Positions 1 through 7,815 of a stretch of 64,000 nt of DNA are shown piece after piece (positions within the stretch are counted from its first letter, which is position 1; each line of letters starts with the position of its first letter). Under the pieces are notes generated by a model. The model saw only the letters and a list, made by a program, of their open reading frames with translations, searched no databases and had not been told where the DNA came from. The stretch is from Cellulosimicrobium terreum (GTDB taxonomy: Bacteria; Actinomycetota; Actinomycetes; Actinomycetales; Cellulomonadaceae). Location of the stretch: positions 186,001 to 250,000 of the forward strand of contig JACYFD010000005.1 of NCBI GenBank assembly GCA_014803435.1, given 5' to 3'. A program made the translations under genes and the position numbers.

Positions 1-537
1 CACCGCCGCGCTCGGCGGTCGCGTCGACGTGCTCGTGAACAACGCCGGCATCTTCCCGGCGCACACCACACCGCCACCGCCGACGACGAGCTCGCCGACC
101 GCATCTACGCGGTGAACGTCAAGGCGCCCTTCTTCCTCACCCAGGCGCTCGTTCCCGGGATGACCGCCGCCGGCGGCGGGTCGGTCGTCAACCTCGGGTC
201 GTGGGTCGCCCGGCTCGCCGTCGCGTCGAGCCCGCTCTACGCGTCCTCCAAGGGCGCGGTGGAGTCGCTGACCCGCGCCTGGGCCGCGGAGCTCGGGCCG
301 ACGGGCGTGCGCGTCAACGCCGTCTCGCCCGGGGTGGTCCGCACCCCGGACCTCGCGCCCGACGCCGCGTACCCGGGCGAGGCCCTCATGGTGGGCACCC
401 CGGCGGGCGTGACAGGGCATCCGGACGCGATCGCGGCCGCTGCCGTGTACCTCGCGTCGGCCGAGGCGGAGTTCGTGCACGGCACGGTCATCGACGTCGA
501 CGGCGGACGGACGGGGGTCGCGGTCGTCGCCGCCTGA
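1..537 (+). pseudogene. SDR family oxidoreductase, 5'-truncated by window edge, frameshifted
   Basis: This is the C-terminal part of a classical short-chain dehydrogenase/reductase (NAD(P)-dependent oxidoreductase). The upstream piece reads in frame 2 (positions 2 to about 60) and carries VLVNNAGIF, the NNAG motif. The rest reads in frame 1 from about position 80 and contains the catalytic YASSK pair near 238-252, followed by the usual RVNAVSPG segment and a C-terminal DVDGG. Frame 2 stops at 113-115, so no single frame covers both halves. A one-base indel lies between about 60 and 85, within a CCGCCACCGCCG tract. The substrate cannot be inferred. This is either a real inactivating mutation or a sequencing error in a GC-rich tract. 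The 5' end lies outside the window. Confidence 0.75.
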
Positions 538-545
538 TCGCGCAC

Positions 546-1313
546 CTACGGCTCGAACGCCGCAGCGACGGCGGCGGTGCGGCTGGTCACGCCGAGACGT
601 TCGAAGATGTGCTCGAGGTGCGTGCGCACCGTCGTCGGCGAGATCCCGAGAGCGGCGCCGACCTGCCGGTTGGACATGCCGGTCTGGATGAGGTGCAGGA
701 TCTCCTCCTGCCGCTCGGTGAGCGCCTGCGCCGGTGCGGCGATCGGCTCGACGACGGCGGCGAGGACGCCGCGAAGGTGCGGCAGGAGGAGCCGGCAGAC
801 CGTCAGCTCGCGCTCGCCGAAGGGGGAGCCTGACTCCCTCGGCGCGAGGATGCGCAACGACCGTGCCCCGCCCAGGGGAAAGCCGAAGATCAGCTCGTCG
901 ACGTACCGGAGGTACTCCCGTCGCACGGGATGCTCGGCCCAGCGCCGTTCGCCGTACCAGGACCGCATGCTCGTCGCCACGGGCGCTCCGGTGCGCTCGA
1001 TGAGGCTGCACGGGCTCGCCCACCAGTGGTCCTGCAGCACGTCGGCACCGTCGTCCGCGAGGTTCTCCGGCGACAGCTCGGTCCTGGTGACCAGGTACTC
1101 CTCACCGGCCTCCACACCCTGCACGTGCTGGTAGGAGAAGTCCCGGGCATCCATCGCGTGGAACGCGACGCCGTCGCTCCCGAGCAGCGGCTCGAGACGT
1201 CGGAGGATCTCGGACGCCACTGTCGTGCTCGGCGTGTACCGAGTCGGTTGCGCAAGCTCCAAGATGTCGCGCAGCGCAAGGATGTCGGTGCTCGAGGGCG
1301 TGGAGCGTGACAT
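546..1313 (-). CDS. LuxR C-terminal HTH transcriptional regulator
   Basis: A 255-residue regulator. The last 60 residues form a LuxR/NarL helix-turn-helix (ALTERQEEILHLI, then SNRQVGAALGISPTTVRTH). The N-terminal 190 residues have no receiver Asp pattern and do not match an acyl-homoserine-lactone domain I can recognise, so the signal sensed is unknown. I chose the ATG at 1313 because it is preceded by GGGAGGT at good spacing; the frame stays open further upstream but with no such signal. It is convergent with the SDR gene and divergent from a small secreted-peptide gene. A perfect inverted repeat in the divergent region (1404-1421) could be its operator. Confidence 0.85.
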   Translation of the reverse strand: MSRSTPSSTDILALRDILELAQPTRYTPSTTVASEILRRLEPLLGSDGVAFHAMDARDFSYQHVQGVEAGEEYLVTRTELSPENLADDGADVLQDHWWASPCSLIERTGAPVATSMRSWYGERRWAEHPVRREYLRYVDELIFGFPLGGARSLRILAPRESGSPFGERELTVCRLLLPHLRGVLAAVVEPIAAPAQALTERQEEILHLIQTGMSNRQVGAALGISPTTVRTHLEHIFERLGVTSRTAAVAAAFEP

Positions 1314-1403
1314 CGCACCTCCCAGGTCCGGTCCCTCGACGATAGGACCGTCCGGGCCCGCAGGGAAGGACAGGACGCCTCCGACGGGAAGGGCGGCGCG
1401 CGG

Positions 1404-1421
1404 ATACGACGAACGTCGTAT
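1404..1421. promoter_or_regulatory. Perfect inverted repeat, candidate operator
   Basis: ATACGACG-AA-CGTCGTAT: two perfect 8-bp arms with a 2-bp spacer in the region between the divergent LuxR-type regulator gene (start 1313) and the peptide gene (start 1501). The position and symmetry suit a dimeric regulator. Which protein binds it is inference. Confidence 0.4.
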
Positions 1422-1500
1422 GGTCCCGGCGGTCGAGCGTGCGGACGCTGGGAGAAGACGCGCCGGACCCTCCAGCGCCTCTCCGAGAACAGGAACGACG

Positions 1501-1710
1501 ATGAGCTCCGCGATCTGGTCATCTGCACGAAGCCTGGCGGTCGCCTTCTTCGCAGCCGCCACGGCAGTCTCAGGAGCTGCGTACGCCGGCGAACCGTCGC
1601 CGACGGTCGACGACGCGCAGCTCCGGGCACCCTTCTGCACCGTCGAGGGAGGCACGCCGGACGTCCCGCGCTCGATCGGCCTCAGCGCGCGGCCGTACCT
1701 GCTGAGGTGA
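1501..1710 (+). CDS. Small secreted peptide, unknown function
   Basis: A 69-residue open frame. It starts with a short n-region, then a hydrophobic h-region (SLAVAFFAAATAVSG) and an A-Y-A signal peptidase I-like site around residues 27-29, giving a mature peptide of about 40 residues with one Cys. An AGGAA lies 8 bp before the ATG. I recognise no family in the mature part. It sits divergent to the LuxR-type regulator and shares its intergenic palindrome, so it may be a target. The call rests on the signal peptide and the ribosome binding site; a chance open frame remains possible at this GC content. Confidence 0.45.
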   Translation: MSSAIWSSARSLAVAFFAAATAVSGAAYAGEPSPTVDDAQLRAPFCTVEGGTPDVPRSIGLSARPYLLR

Positions 1711-1777
1711 CGCTGCCCAGCGGGTGAGGCCCAGACGTGCCACCCTGACCGTCACACGTGCGACGAGAGGGAACACC

Positions 1778-2938
1778 GTGGGACTGGGCACACGCCGATC
1801 GAAGGAGCCGGAGCCGCGGACCGCCGTGCCGCGCACGGAGGTGCCGCGCGCAGCGTCCGGGCCCTGGGCCGACGGTGTCGGCCGCGCGGCCACACGGTCG
1901 CTGCAGGTCCTCGCGATCGTCGCCCTGGTCGCCGTCGCGGTCTTCGCGGTGACGCGCCTGACGCTCGTCGTGATCCCGGTGCTCATCGCTCTGGTGCTCG
2001 CGGCGGCGATCTCGCCGCTCGTGGTCTTCCTGCGACGCAAGGGCGTGCCGTCGGCCCTGGCGACGGTGATCGCGCTGATCGCGCTCGTCGCCGTCCTCGC
2101 CGGTGTGCTCTGGCTGATCGTCGTCGCCGTCGTGGACCAGTGGCCCGAGCTGCGCGACCAGGCCATCGAAGGCTTCGACGAGCTGCAGGTCTACGTCCAG
2201 AACCTGCCGTTCGACATCACCGAGGAGCAGCTCCAGTCGGTGCGCGACTCCGTCGTCGGGCTCCTGCAGTCCGACGCCGTGGGTGCGGGCGCGCTGGCCG
2301 GTGTCTCCCAGACCGTCGACTTCGTCGCCGGGTTCTTCGTCATGATCGTCGTGCTGTTCTTCTTCCTCAAGGACGGCCCGCAGATCTGGGAGTTCCTCCT
2401 CCGGCCGTTCCAGGGTGCGCGGTACGAGCGCGGCCGACGGATCGGCGACTCGACCGTCCGCACGCTGGGTGGCTACATCCGCGGGACGGCGATCGTCGCG
2501 CTCGTCGACGCCGTCGCGATCGGGATCGGCCTGGCGATCGTCGGGGTCCCGCTGGTCCTCCCGCTCTCGGTGCTCGTGTTCCTGCTCGCCTTCATCCCGC
2601 TCGTCGGCGCGACGCTCGCGGGCGTCCTCTGCGCGCTGGTCGCGCTCGTCGCGGTCGGGCCGGTCGAGGCACTCGTCGTGGTGGCGATCGTCATCGCGGT
2701 CAACCAGCTCGAGGGGGACCTCCTGCAGCCCGTCGTCATGGGTCGGACGCTGCGCCTGCACCCGCTCGTGATCCTCGTCGCCCTGACCGCCGGGACCGTG
2801 CTCGCGGGCCTCACCGGGGCCGTGCTGGCCGTGCCCATCGCGGCGTCGATCTGGCGCGCGATCCAGGTGTGGGACGGCCCGGACCTGCCCGCCCGCTTCG
2901 CGCGGCAGAAGCGGCGCGAGGCGGTGGAGACCGGCTGA
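1778..2938 (+). CDS. AI-2E family transporter (UPF0118 permease)
   Basis: A 386-residue multi-pass membrane protein of the AI-2E family (PF01594). Two N-terminal hydrophobic segments (LAIVALVAVAVFAV and the LIALVLAAAISPLVVFL region) precede a long, less hydrophobic loop. Several more membrane segments follow, with the family's conserved C-terminal pattern around GGYIRGT and NQLEGDLLQPVVMGR. Some family members export autoinducer-2 or act as Na+/H+ antiporters, so the substrate here is open. The GTG at 1778 follows GAGAGGGAA and is preferred over an in-frame GTG at 1724. It stands alone on the plus strand. Confidence 0.88.
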   Translation: MGLGTRRSKEPEPRTAVPRTEVPRAASGPWADGVGRAATRSLQVLAIVALVAVAVFAVTRLTLVVIPVLIALVLAAAISPLVVFLRRKGVPSALATVIALIALVAVLAGVLWLIVVAVVDQWPELRDQAIEGFDELQVYVQNLPFDITEEQLQSVRDSVVGLLQSDAVGAGALAGVSQTVDFVAGFFVMIVVLFFFLKDGPQIWEFLLRPFQGARYERGRRIGDSTVRTLGGYIRGTAIVALVDAVAIGIGLAIVGVPLVLPLSVLVFLLAFIPLVGATLAGVLCALVALVAVGPVEALVVVAIVIAVNQLEGDLLQPVVMGRTLRLHPLVILVALTAGTVLAGLTGAVLAVPIAASIWRAIQVWDGPDLPARFARQKRREAVETG

Positions 2939-2950
2939 TCGAGGGTCGGG

Positions 2951-3215
2951 TCAGACGGCGGAGCCCTCGACCGGCTCCAGGTCGCCGGGGGAGCGACGAC
3001 GTCTCGAACCAGGGCTCCAGCGCTCCGGTCCGAACCACAGGACGGTGCTCCCGTCGTCCTCAGTCGCGACCGTGCCGGTCAGGCTCATGGCGCTCGGGTG
3101 CGGGTCCGCGGTCTGCAGGAACGACCTGGTCTGGGCGTCGTCGACGTCGACGGCCCAGAAGTGCTTGGCCGGCGGGTTCGGCGGCAGTACGAGCCGGTAC
3201 GTGCGCCTGCCGTCG
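2951..3215 (-). pseudogene. Remnant of a DUF1254/DUF1214 protein (C-terminal domain)
   Basis: One minus-strand frame encodes YRLVLPPNPPAKHFWAVDV, then TRSFLQT and DGSTVLWFGP, which is the conserved core of the DUF1214 domain. The stretch that should follow FGP is missing. The terminal family motif is split between frames: ALEPWFET in one, then PGDLEPVEG back in the first. At least one deletion and two compensating indels are needed, and no N-terminal DUF1254 part is visible. It fills the gap between the AI-2E permease and the next membrane protein and looks like a decayed gene end. Confidence 0.65.
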
Positions 3216-3320
3216 AGGCGGCGTGTCGACGACGGGCGACCCACGGTGTCGCGCGGTGTCGACGAGGATGTCGACGGCAGGCCGACGCGGCGGCGGGAGC
3301 GGCTTCCTAGCCTCGCTGCC

Positions 3321-3965
3321 ATGACAGAGAACCGACACGCAGAGAATCGACACACAGAGAGCCGGCACCGCACGACGAGCGACCTGCCCGCACAGACGGC
3401 GGACGTGGCCGGCAGGTCGACGCGAACGGCGTGGCTCCACGGCCGCTGGGGGACGGCCGCCCTCTCGGTCGCGCTGGCCTACGTCTGGATCGCCATGATC
3501 CTGCTCGGCGCCGTCGTGCTCGAGACGTTCATGGTCTACCCGAACGTCTTCAGCGACCCGCCCGAGTCGCTCGAGCTGGCGATGGAGTTCCTCGCCGTCA
3601 GCGGCCCGTCCGACGTCTTCCCGCCGTTGGGGTTCCTCTCGTGGACGCTCGTCGTCGCGGCCCTGCTGCTCTGCTGGCGCCAGCGGGACGCGCGGTGGTG
3701 GCTGCTGCTGAGCCTCGCGATGGCCGTCGGCGAGGGCGTCGCCTCCATCCTCTACTTCTGGCCGCGCAACGAGATCATGTTCGTCGAGGGTCTCGCGGTG
3801 CATCCGCCCGAGTACCTCGCCCAGGTCGTCCGCGAGTTCGAGACGTGGCACTGGCGGTCCCGCATGGGGTTCAGCGTGCTCGCCGCCGTGGGGGCGTTCG
3901 TGGCGTACACGCGGGTGTACCGGGCGCGCGTCCTCTCCGGCCCGGCAACCGGGACGGGCCGGTGA
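3321..3965 (+). CDS. Four-TM integral membrane protein, unknown function
   Basis: A 214-residue protein. Its N-terminus is hydrophilic with a three-fold NRH/SRH repeat (ENRHAENRHTESRH). Four membrane segments follow, beginning near ALSVALAYVWIAMILLGAVV, with the others around LVVAALLLCW, LLLSLAMAVGEGV and FSVLAAVGAFVAY. A conserved-looking ETWHWRSRMGFS motif precedes the last helix. It vaguely resembles DUF1772-type proteins, but I cannot assign a family firmly. The ATG at 3321 has no strong Shine-Dalgarno sequence; a later start before the first helix is possible. The stop is 5 bp before the next gene, suggesting one transcript with the GNAT and APH-like genes. Confidence 0.7.
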   Translation: MTENRHAENRHTESRHRTTSDLPAQTADVAGRSTRTAWLHGRWGTAALSVALAYVWIAMILLGAVVLETFMVYPNVFSDPPESLELAMEFLAVSGPSDVFPPLGFLSWTLVVAALLLCWRQRDARWWLLLSLAMAVGEGVASILYFWPRNEIMFVEGLAVHPPEYLAQVVREFETWHWRSRMGFSVLAAVGAFVAYTRVYRARVLSGPATGTGR

Positions 3966-3969
3966 CACG

Positions 3970-4470
3970 ATGCTCGACGACGTCGCGGCGCTCCTCGGGC
4001 GCGGCATGGCGGACAACCCTCTGCACCGGGTCGTCTACGGGTCGTCGGAGGCCACGGCCGCTCGGTCGCACGCCCGGTTGATGCGCGTCCTCCTCGCGAG
4101 CCCTCGCCTGGACGTCGACGTCGTCGAGCGCGACGGGACGCCGGTGGGGGTCGCGGCGGCGGCGGGTGCAGGGCCACTCGTCGCCGCGCGCCTCGTCGCC
4201 TGGACGGGGCAGTGGGCGCGGCACGACCCGGTCGGGCCGCACGTCCACCTCGGGCCGGTGTCGGTCGACCGGCACCTGCGCGGCCGGGGCATCGGCGGCG
4301 TGCTGCTGGCGCGCCACACGCGCCGTCTCGACGCGGCGGGCGTCGTCGGGTACGTCGAGACGGACCGGCCGGAGGCGGTGGGCTTCTACCGCCGGTTCGG
4401 CTACACCGTCGTCGGGGAGTCGGACGTGCTCGGCGTGCGCTGCTGGTTCATGCGACGCGCGGGAGGATGA
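3970..4470 (+). CDS. GNAT family N-acetyltransferase
   Basis: A 166-residue acyl-CoA-dependent transferase of the GNAT fold. The acetyl-CoA pyrophosphate-binding motif A is visible as VSVDRHLRGRGIGGVLL (about residues 96-112). Near the C-terminus, YVETDRPEAVGFYRRFGY is the usual beta5/alpha4 region. The acceptor substrate cannot be predicted. It lies 5 bp after the membrane-protein stop and 5 bp before the phosphotransferase-like gene, so the three probably form an operon. Confidence 0.88.
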   Translation: MLDDVAALLGRGMADNPLHRVVYGSSEATAARSHARLMRVLLASPRLDVDVVERDGTPVGVAAAAGAGPLVAARLVAWTGQWARHDPVGPHVHLGPVSVDRHLRGRGIGGVLLARHTRRLDAAGVVGYVETDRPEAVGFYRRFGYTVVGESDVLGVRCWFMRRAGG

Positions 4471-4474
4471 GCGG

Positions 4475-5344
4475 GTGTCGAGGGAGCCGGACGCCGACGA
4501 GCACGCGGTGCTCGCCGAGATCGGGGCACGCCACCGGCTGTGGCCGGGAACGGCCGCCGTGCGCACGGTCGTGCGCGGGACGGAGAACACCACCTACGCC
4601 GTTGGGGACCACATCGTCCGCCGGTCGGTCGACCTGGGCGCGGTGGCGCGCGAGGTCGCTCTGCTGCGCGCTCTCGCCGACGCGACGGCCGTACCGACCC
4701 CGGTGCCCCTCGTCCACGAGCCGGAGCTCGGGATCGTCGTCTACCGGCGGCTCCCGGGCGAGCCGCTCCTGCTGCGCCGACGACCGGCCGGTGGCGTCGA
4801 GGCAGCACTGGTCGACGTGCTGTCGGCGCTGCGGCGCGTCGCCCCGCGCGTCGGGCTGCCCCTCGACCACCGTCCGGCCGCGGAGTGGCACCAGGACGCC
4901 CTCCGGTCGTTCGACGCCGTCCGCGCCTCGCTGCCGCCGGCGCAGGCGGCCGCAGTCTCCGCGTTCCTCGGCGAGCCGCCGCCCCCGACGGACACCCGGA
5001 CGATCCCGCAGCACAACGACCTCGGCGCCGAGCACGTCCTCGTGGACGCGCGCGGCGACGTGACGGGCATCATCGACTGGTCCGACGCTGCCCGGGCGGA
5101 GCCCGCTCGCGACGTCGGCCGGATCCTGCGCGACCTCGGGCCGGGTCCTGCGTTCCGGGTCGCCGAGCGGCTCGACGGGCCGCTCCACACCGGCGACGAG
5201 GCGCGCGTCCGGTTCCACGCGCGCTGCACGTGGCTCGAGGACGTCGAGTACGCGCTCGAGGCCCCGCACGCGAGGGCGGCGTACCTGGCGAACGCCCAGC
5301 GCACGGTCGAGCACGTCTTCCCTGGCATGCCGCGTCCGTCCTGA
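4475..5344 (+). CDS. Aminoglycoside phosphotransferase (APH)-fold kinase
   Basis: A 289-residue APH/choline-kinase-like protein (PF01636). The N-lobe carries VVRGTENTTYAVGDHIVRR with a glycine-rich segment. The catalytic loop is QHNDLGAEHVLVD (Brenner-type HxDxxxxN variant, with H-N-D replacing the usual H-x-D), and the Mg-binding motif is GIIDWSDA. Family members phosphorylate aminoglycosides, choline, homoserine or other small alcohols, so resistance should not be assumed. The GTG at 4475 lies 8 bp after GGGAGG, which overlaps the end of the GNAT gene. The last 30 residues contain no extra domain. Confidence 0.82.
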   Translation: MSREPDADEHAVLAEIGARHRLWPGTAAVRTVVRGTENTTYAVGDHIVRRSVDLGAVAREVALLRALADATAVPTPVPLVHEPELGIVVYRRLPGEPLLLRRRPAGGVEAALVDVLSALRRVAPRVGLPLDHRPAAEWHQDALRSFDAVRASLPPAQAAAVSAFLGEPPPPTDTRTIPQHNDLGAEHVLVDARGDVTGIIDWSDAARAEPARDVGRILRDLGPGPAFRVAERLDGPLHTGDEARVRFHARCTWLEDVEYALEAPHARAAYLANAQRTVEHVFPGMPRPS

Positions 5345-5476
5345 GCCGCGGCCGATCACGGCGCGTCGAGCAGGCCGCGTGGCCGCTGAGGTCGTGGGCG
5401 TGCCTCCCGGCGAGTACCGGAGGTCCTCGTCACCTGTCTCGGGCCACGTCGATCACGACGTCCCGAGGACGTGCAC

Positions 5477-5941
5477 CTAGAGGTCGCGCAGCTCCGCCTC
5501 GCGCACGTCGTACGCGCTGCGGGCCGCGGCGATGCGCTCCTGGTGCGCCTCGGTCCACACGACGAGCGCCTTGGTCGTCGCGTGGAGCGACCTCCCCATC
5601 TCGGTGAGGGCGTAGTCGACGCGCGGCGGGACCGTCGGGTAGACGGTGCGCTCCACGATGCCGTCGCGCTCGAGCTGGCGCAGCGTGCGCGACAGCATGC
5701 GCTGGCTGATGCCGTCGATCTCACGCTTGAGCTCCGTGAAGCGCATGACCTGGCGGTCGAGCAGCGCGATCGCGAGCAAGGACCACTTGTCGGCGATGCG
5801 ATCGAGGATCTGGCGCACCTCGCAGTCCTCGCGCGAGTCCCGCTGCCAGACGTCGACGTCGGACTCCCACTTGGAGGCTGTGGCCTGCGGGGACACGGTA
5901 TCCGTGGTGATACCAGGTGAGTCGAATGTGCCGTCTTCCAT
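5477..5941 (-). CDS. HxlR-type winged-helix transcriptional regulator
   Basis: A 154-residue HxlR/DUF24 regulator. The core begins at CEVRQILDRIADKWSLLAI with the family-conserved Cys and D-K-W, then RFTELKREIDGISQRMLSRTLRQLE (recognition helix) and the wing VPPRVDYALTEMGRSL. The single Cys in the CxVR position is the redox- or electrophile-sensing residue in many relatives. The first 35 residues are variable. It is divergent from the MFS exporter, which is the usual arrangement for an HxlR protein controlling an efflux gene. The shared 95-bp intergenic region holds a perfect palindrome. Confidence 0.9.
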   Translation of the reverse strand: MEDGTFDSPGITTDTVSPQATASKWESDVDVWQRDSREDCEVRQILDRIADKWSLLAIALLDRQVMRFTELKREIDGISQRMLSRTLRQLERDGIVERTVYPTVPPRVDYALTEMGRSLHATTKALVVWTEAHQERIAAARSAYDVREAELRDL

Positions 5942-5989
5942 GCATCCCGATCTTGCCCGACGATCAGGTGAGTATCAAGAGGTAACCGA

Positions 5990-6003
5990 GTATCGATCGA
6001 TAC
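5990..6003. promoter_or_regulatory. 14-bp perfect palindrome between hxlR-like gene and MFS gene
   Basis: GTATCGATCGATAC is a perfect palindrome about 33 bp before the MFS start codon. Related half-sites (GAGTATC at about 5970 and again overlapping the palindrome, and a GATACC within the regulator's 5' end) make this the best operator candidate for the HxlR-type protein. Binding is inference. Confidence 0.45.
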
Positions 6004-6036
6004 GCCGGATGAGCCTCCGGATGACAAGGGGACGCC

Positions 6037-7524
6037 ATGACCGACCTGAGGACCGAGCCCACCCGTGCGGATCCGCGATCCGTCGCGCACTTCACGGTAC
6101 GCGACTGGGGGCTCCTGCTCGTGCTCTGCGGAGCGATCTTCCTCGAGGGCAGCGACATCGCCATGCTGTCCGTCGCGCTGCCGAGCATCCGCGCCGACCT
6201 CGGGCTGGCCACGGGCGAGCTCGGGGGAGTCGTCACCGCCTACGTCGTCGGGTACGGGGGCTTCATGCTCCTCGGCGGCCGTGCGGCCGACCTCTACGGC
6301 CGGCGCCGGATGTTCGTGCTCTGGCTCCTCGTGTTCCTGCTGTTCTCCGGTCTGGGGGGCCTGGCGACCGAGGGATGGATGCTGCTCGTGTCGCGCTTCG
6401 TGACGGGCGTCGCGGCAGGGTTCCTCACGCCCGCGGGCATGTCGCTCATCACGACGTCGTTCGCCGAGGGCGCGCGCCGCAACCGCGCGCTCGTCGTCTA
6501 CGGGGCCGCCGGGGCCGCCGGGTTCTCGCTGGGCCTCGTCGTCGGCGGGCTGCTCGCCGCGATCCACTGGCGGTGGGTCTTCTTCGCCCCCGTGATCCTC
6601 GCCGTCGTGCTCCTCGTGCTGGCCGTGGTGACGATCCGCCGCGACTCCTCGGAGCGACGTCTCGGCACGCTCGACGTTCTCGGGGCCGTCCTCGCGACGG
6701 GGGCGATGGTGCTGCTCGCGGTCGGGATCGTGCGCCTCGAGCATCTCGGCACGGGGGCGGGATGGACGGTCGCGGCGCTCGTCGGCGGCGCGGTCCTGCT
6801 CGTGGCGTTCGTCCGGCGCCAGGGCCGGGTCTCGCACCCGCTCCTGCCGCTGCGCCTCTTCCGCTCGACCGAGCTCGTCCGGGCCAACCTCGCGGCGGTG
6901 CTCTTCGCGGGTGGGTTCTACGGCTTCCAGGTCCTGCTCACGCTCTACCTGCAGGAGCTGCGGGGTTGGACACCCCTCGAGACAGGGCTCGCGATGCTGC
7001 TCATGGCGGTCGACGTCGTGCTGGCACCCGCCCTCACACCGCGACTCGTCGACCGGTTCGGCGTGCCGCGCGTGATCGTCGCCGGCCTCGTCGCCGGGGC
7101 GCTCGCCGCGGCGTGGTTCCTCGGGTCCGGCCTCGACTGGACCTACGCCGTCATGGTGCCGTCGATGCTGCTCGTGGGCGTCGCGTTCGCCCTCGTCTAC
7201 GGGCCGCTCGCGATCGGTGCGACGACAGGCGTCGGCGACGACGAGCAGGGGCTGGCGGGAGGCGTGCTCAACACGTCGTTCCAGCTCGGAGCCGCCATCG
7301 GGATCTCGGCCGCGACGGCGGTGAGCGTCCTCGCGCTCGGTGAGCGCACCGGGGCGGCCGCAGGCCTCGACGCGTTCCATGCGGCGCTCTGGGTCTCCGT
7401 GGCGTTGTTCACGACTGCCGCGGTGGTCATGGGGGCGCCACGTCGCAGGAGCCCGGCGGCGGTCGCGGTGCCCGACGCCGCGGGTCAGGTACCGGAGCCC
7501 GGAGCGCCGATGCTCTCCCGCTAA
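6037..7524 (+). CDS. MFS transporter, DHA2-like (14-TM) drug efflux family
   Basis: A 495-residue major facilitator. The sequence has about fourteen hydrophobic helices. The motif-A-like loop GGRAADLYGRRRMF follows TM2, and GVAAGFLTPAG with the TM5 motif region GAAGAAGFSLGLVVGGLL is typical of the proton-driven drug:H+ antiporter DHA2 group. It sits divergent from the HxlR regulator, which suggests induction by a toxic compound through derepression. The ATG at 6037 follows AAGGGGACGCC. The substrate cannot be named. The C-terminal 30 residues are cytoplasmic and Pro/Ala-rich. Confidence 0.9.
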   Translation: MTDLRTEPTRADPRSVAHFTVRDWGLLLVLCGAIFLEGSDIAMLSVALPSIRADLGLATGELGGVVTAYVVGYGGFMLLGGRAADLYGRRRMFVLWLLVFLLFSGLGGLATEGWMLLVSRFVTGVAAGFLTPAGMSLITTSFAEGARRNRALVVYGAAGAAGFSLGLVVGGLLAAIHWRWVFFAPVILAVVLLVLAVVTIRRDSSERRLGTLDVLGAVLATGAMVLLAVGIVRLEHLGTGAGWTVAALVGGAVLLVAFVRRQGRVSHPLLPLRLFRSTELVRANLAAVLFAGGFYGFQVLLTLYLQELRGWTPLETGLAMLLMAVDVVLAPALTPRLVDRFGVPRVIVAGLVAGALAAAWFLGSGLDWTYAVMVPSMLLVGVAFALVYGPLAIGATTGVGDDEQGLAGGVLNTSFQLGAAIGISAATAVSVLALGERTGAAAGLDAFHAALWVSVALFTTAAVVMGAPRRRSPAAVAVPDAAGQVPEPGAPMLSR

Positions 7525-7815
7525 CCGTGCACACGGCCCGACTCGAACGCCCACATCGCGGCCTCGACGCGGGTGCGCACGCCGAGCTTGGTGAGGACGT
7601 CACCGACGTGGGTCATGATCGTGCCGCGCGAGAGGTAGAGGCGGTCGCCGATCTCGTCGTTGATCAGCCCGGTGGCCAGGAGCGCGAGCACCTGCTCCTC
7701 ACGCGCGGTAGGCGGCGGGCTCGGGCGACGAGGTCGCTACGACGGGCGCGAGAGCTCGGCCAGGAGCCTCGTCGTGATCCGTGGCGAGATCAGCGCATCG
7801 CCGTTGGCCGCGGCG
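7521..7815 (-). pseudogene. Remnant of a NarL/LuxR response regulator
   Basis: Reading the minus strand from about 7815, the frame encodes NGDALISPRITTRLLAEL, the end of a NarL receiver domain. It hits an in-frame TAG at 7737-7739, then continues in the same frame with TAREEQVLALLATGLINDE and YLSRGTIMTHVGDVLTKLGV, a complete LuxR helix-turn-helix, to a stop at 7521. The phosphoacceptor part of the receiver is absent and replaced by the glycosyltransferase gene end. No cognate kinase is nearby. This is a truncated, stop-interrupted gene. Confidence 0.75.

Noticed and set aside
4475-5344. APH-fold gene as an aminoglycoside resistance determinant
   Set aside because: The fold is shared by many small-molecule kinases, and the catalytic loop is H-N-D rather than the usual H-x-D of typical resistance enzymes. 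No other resistance context was seen.
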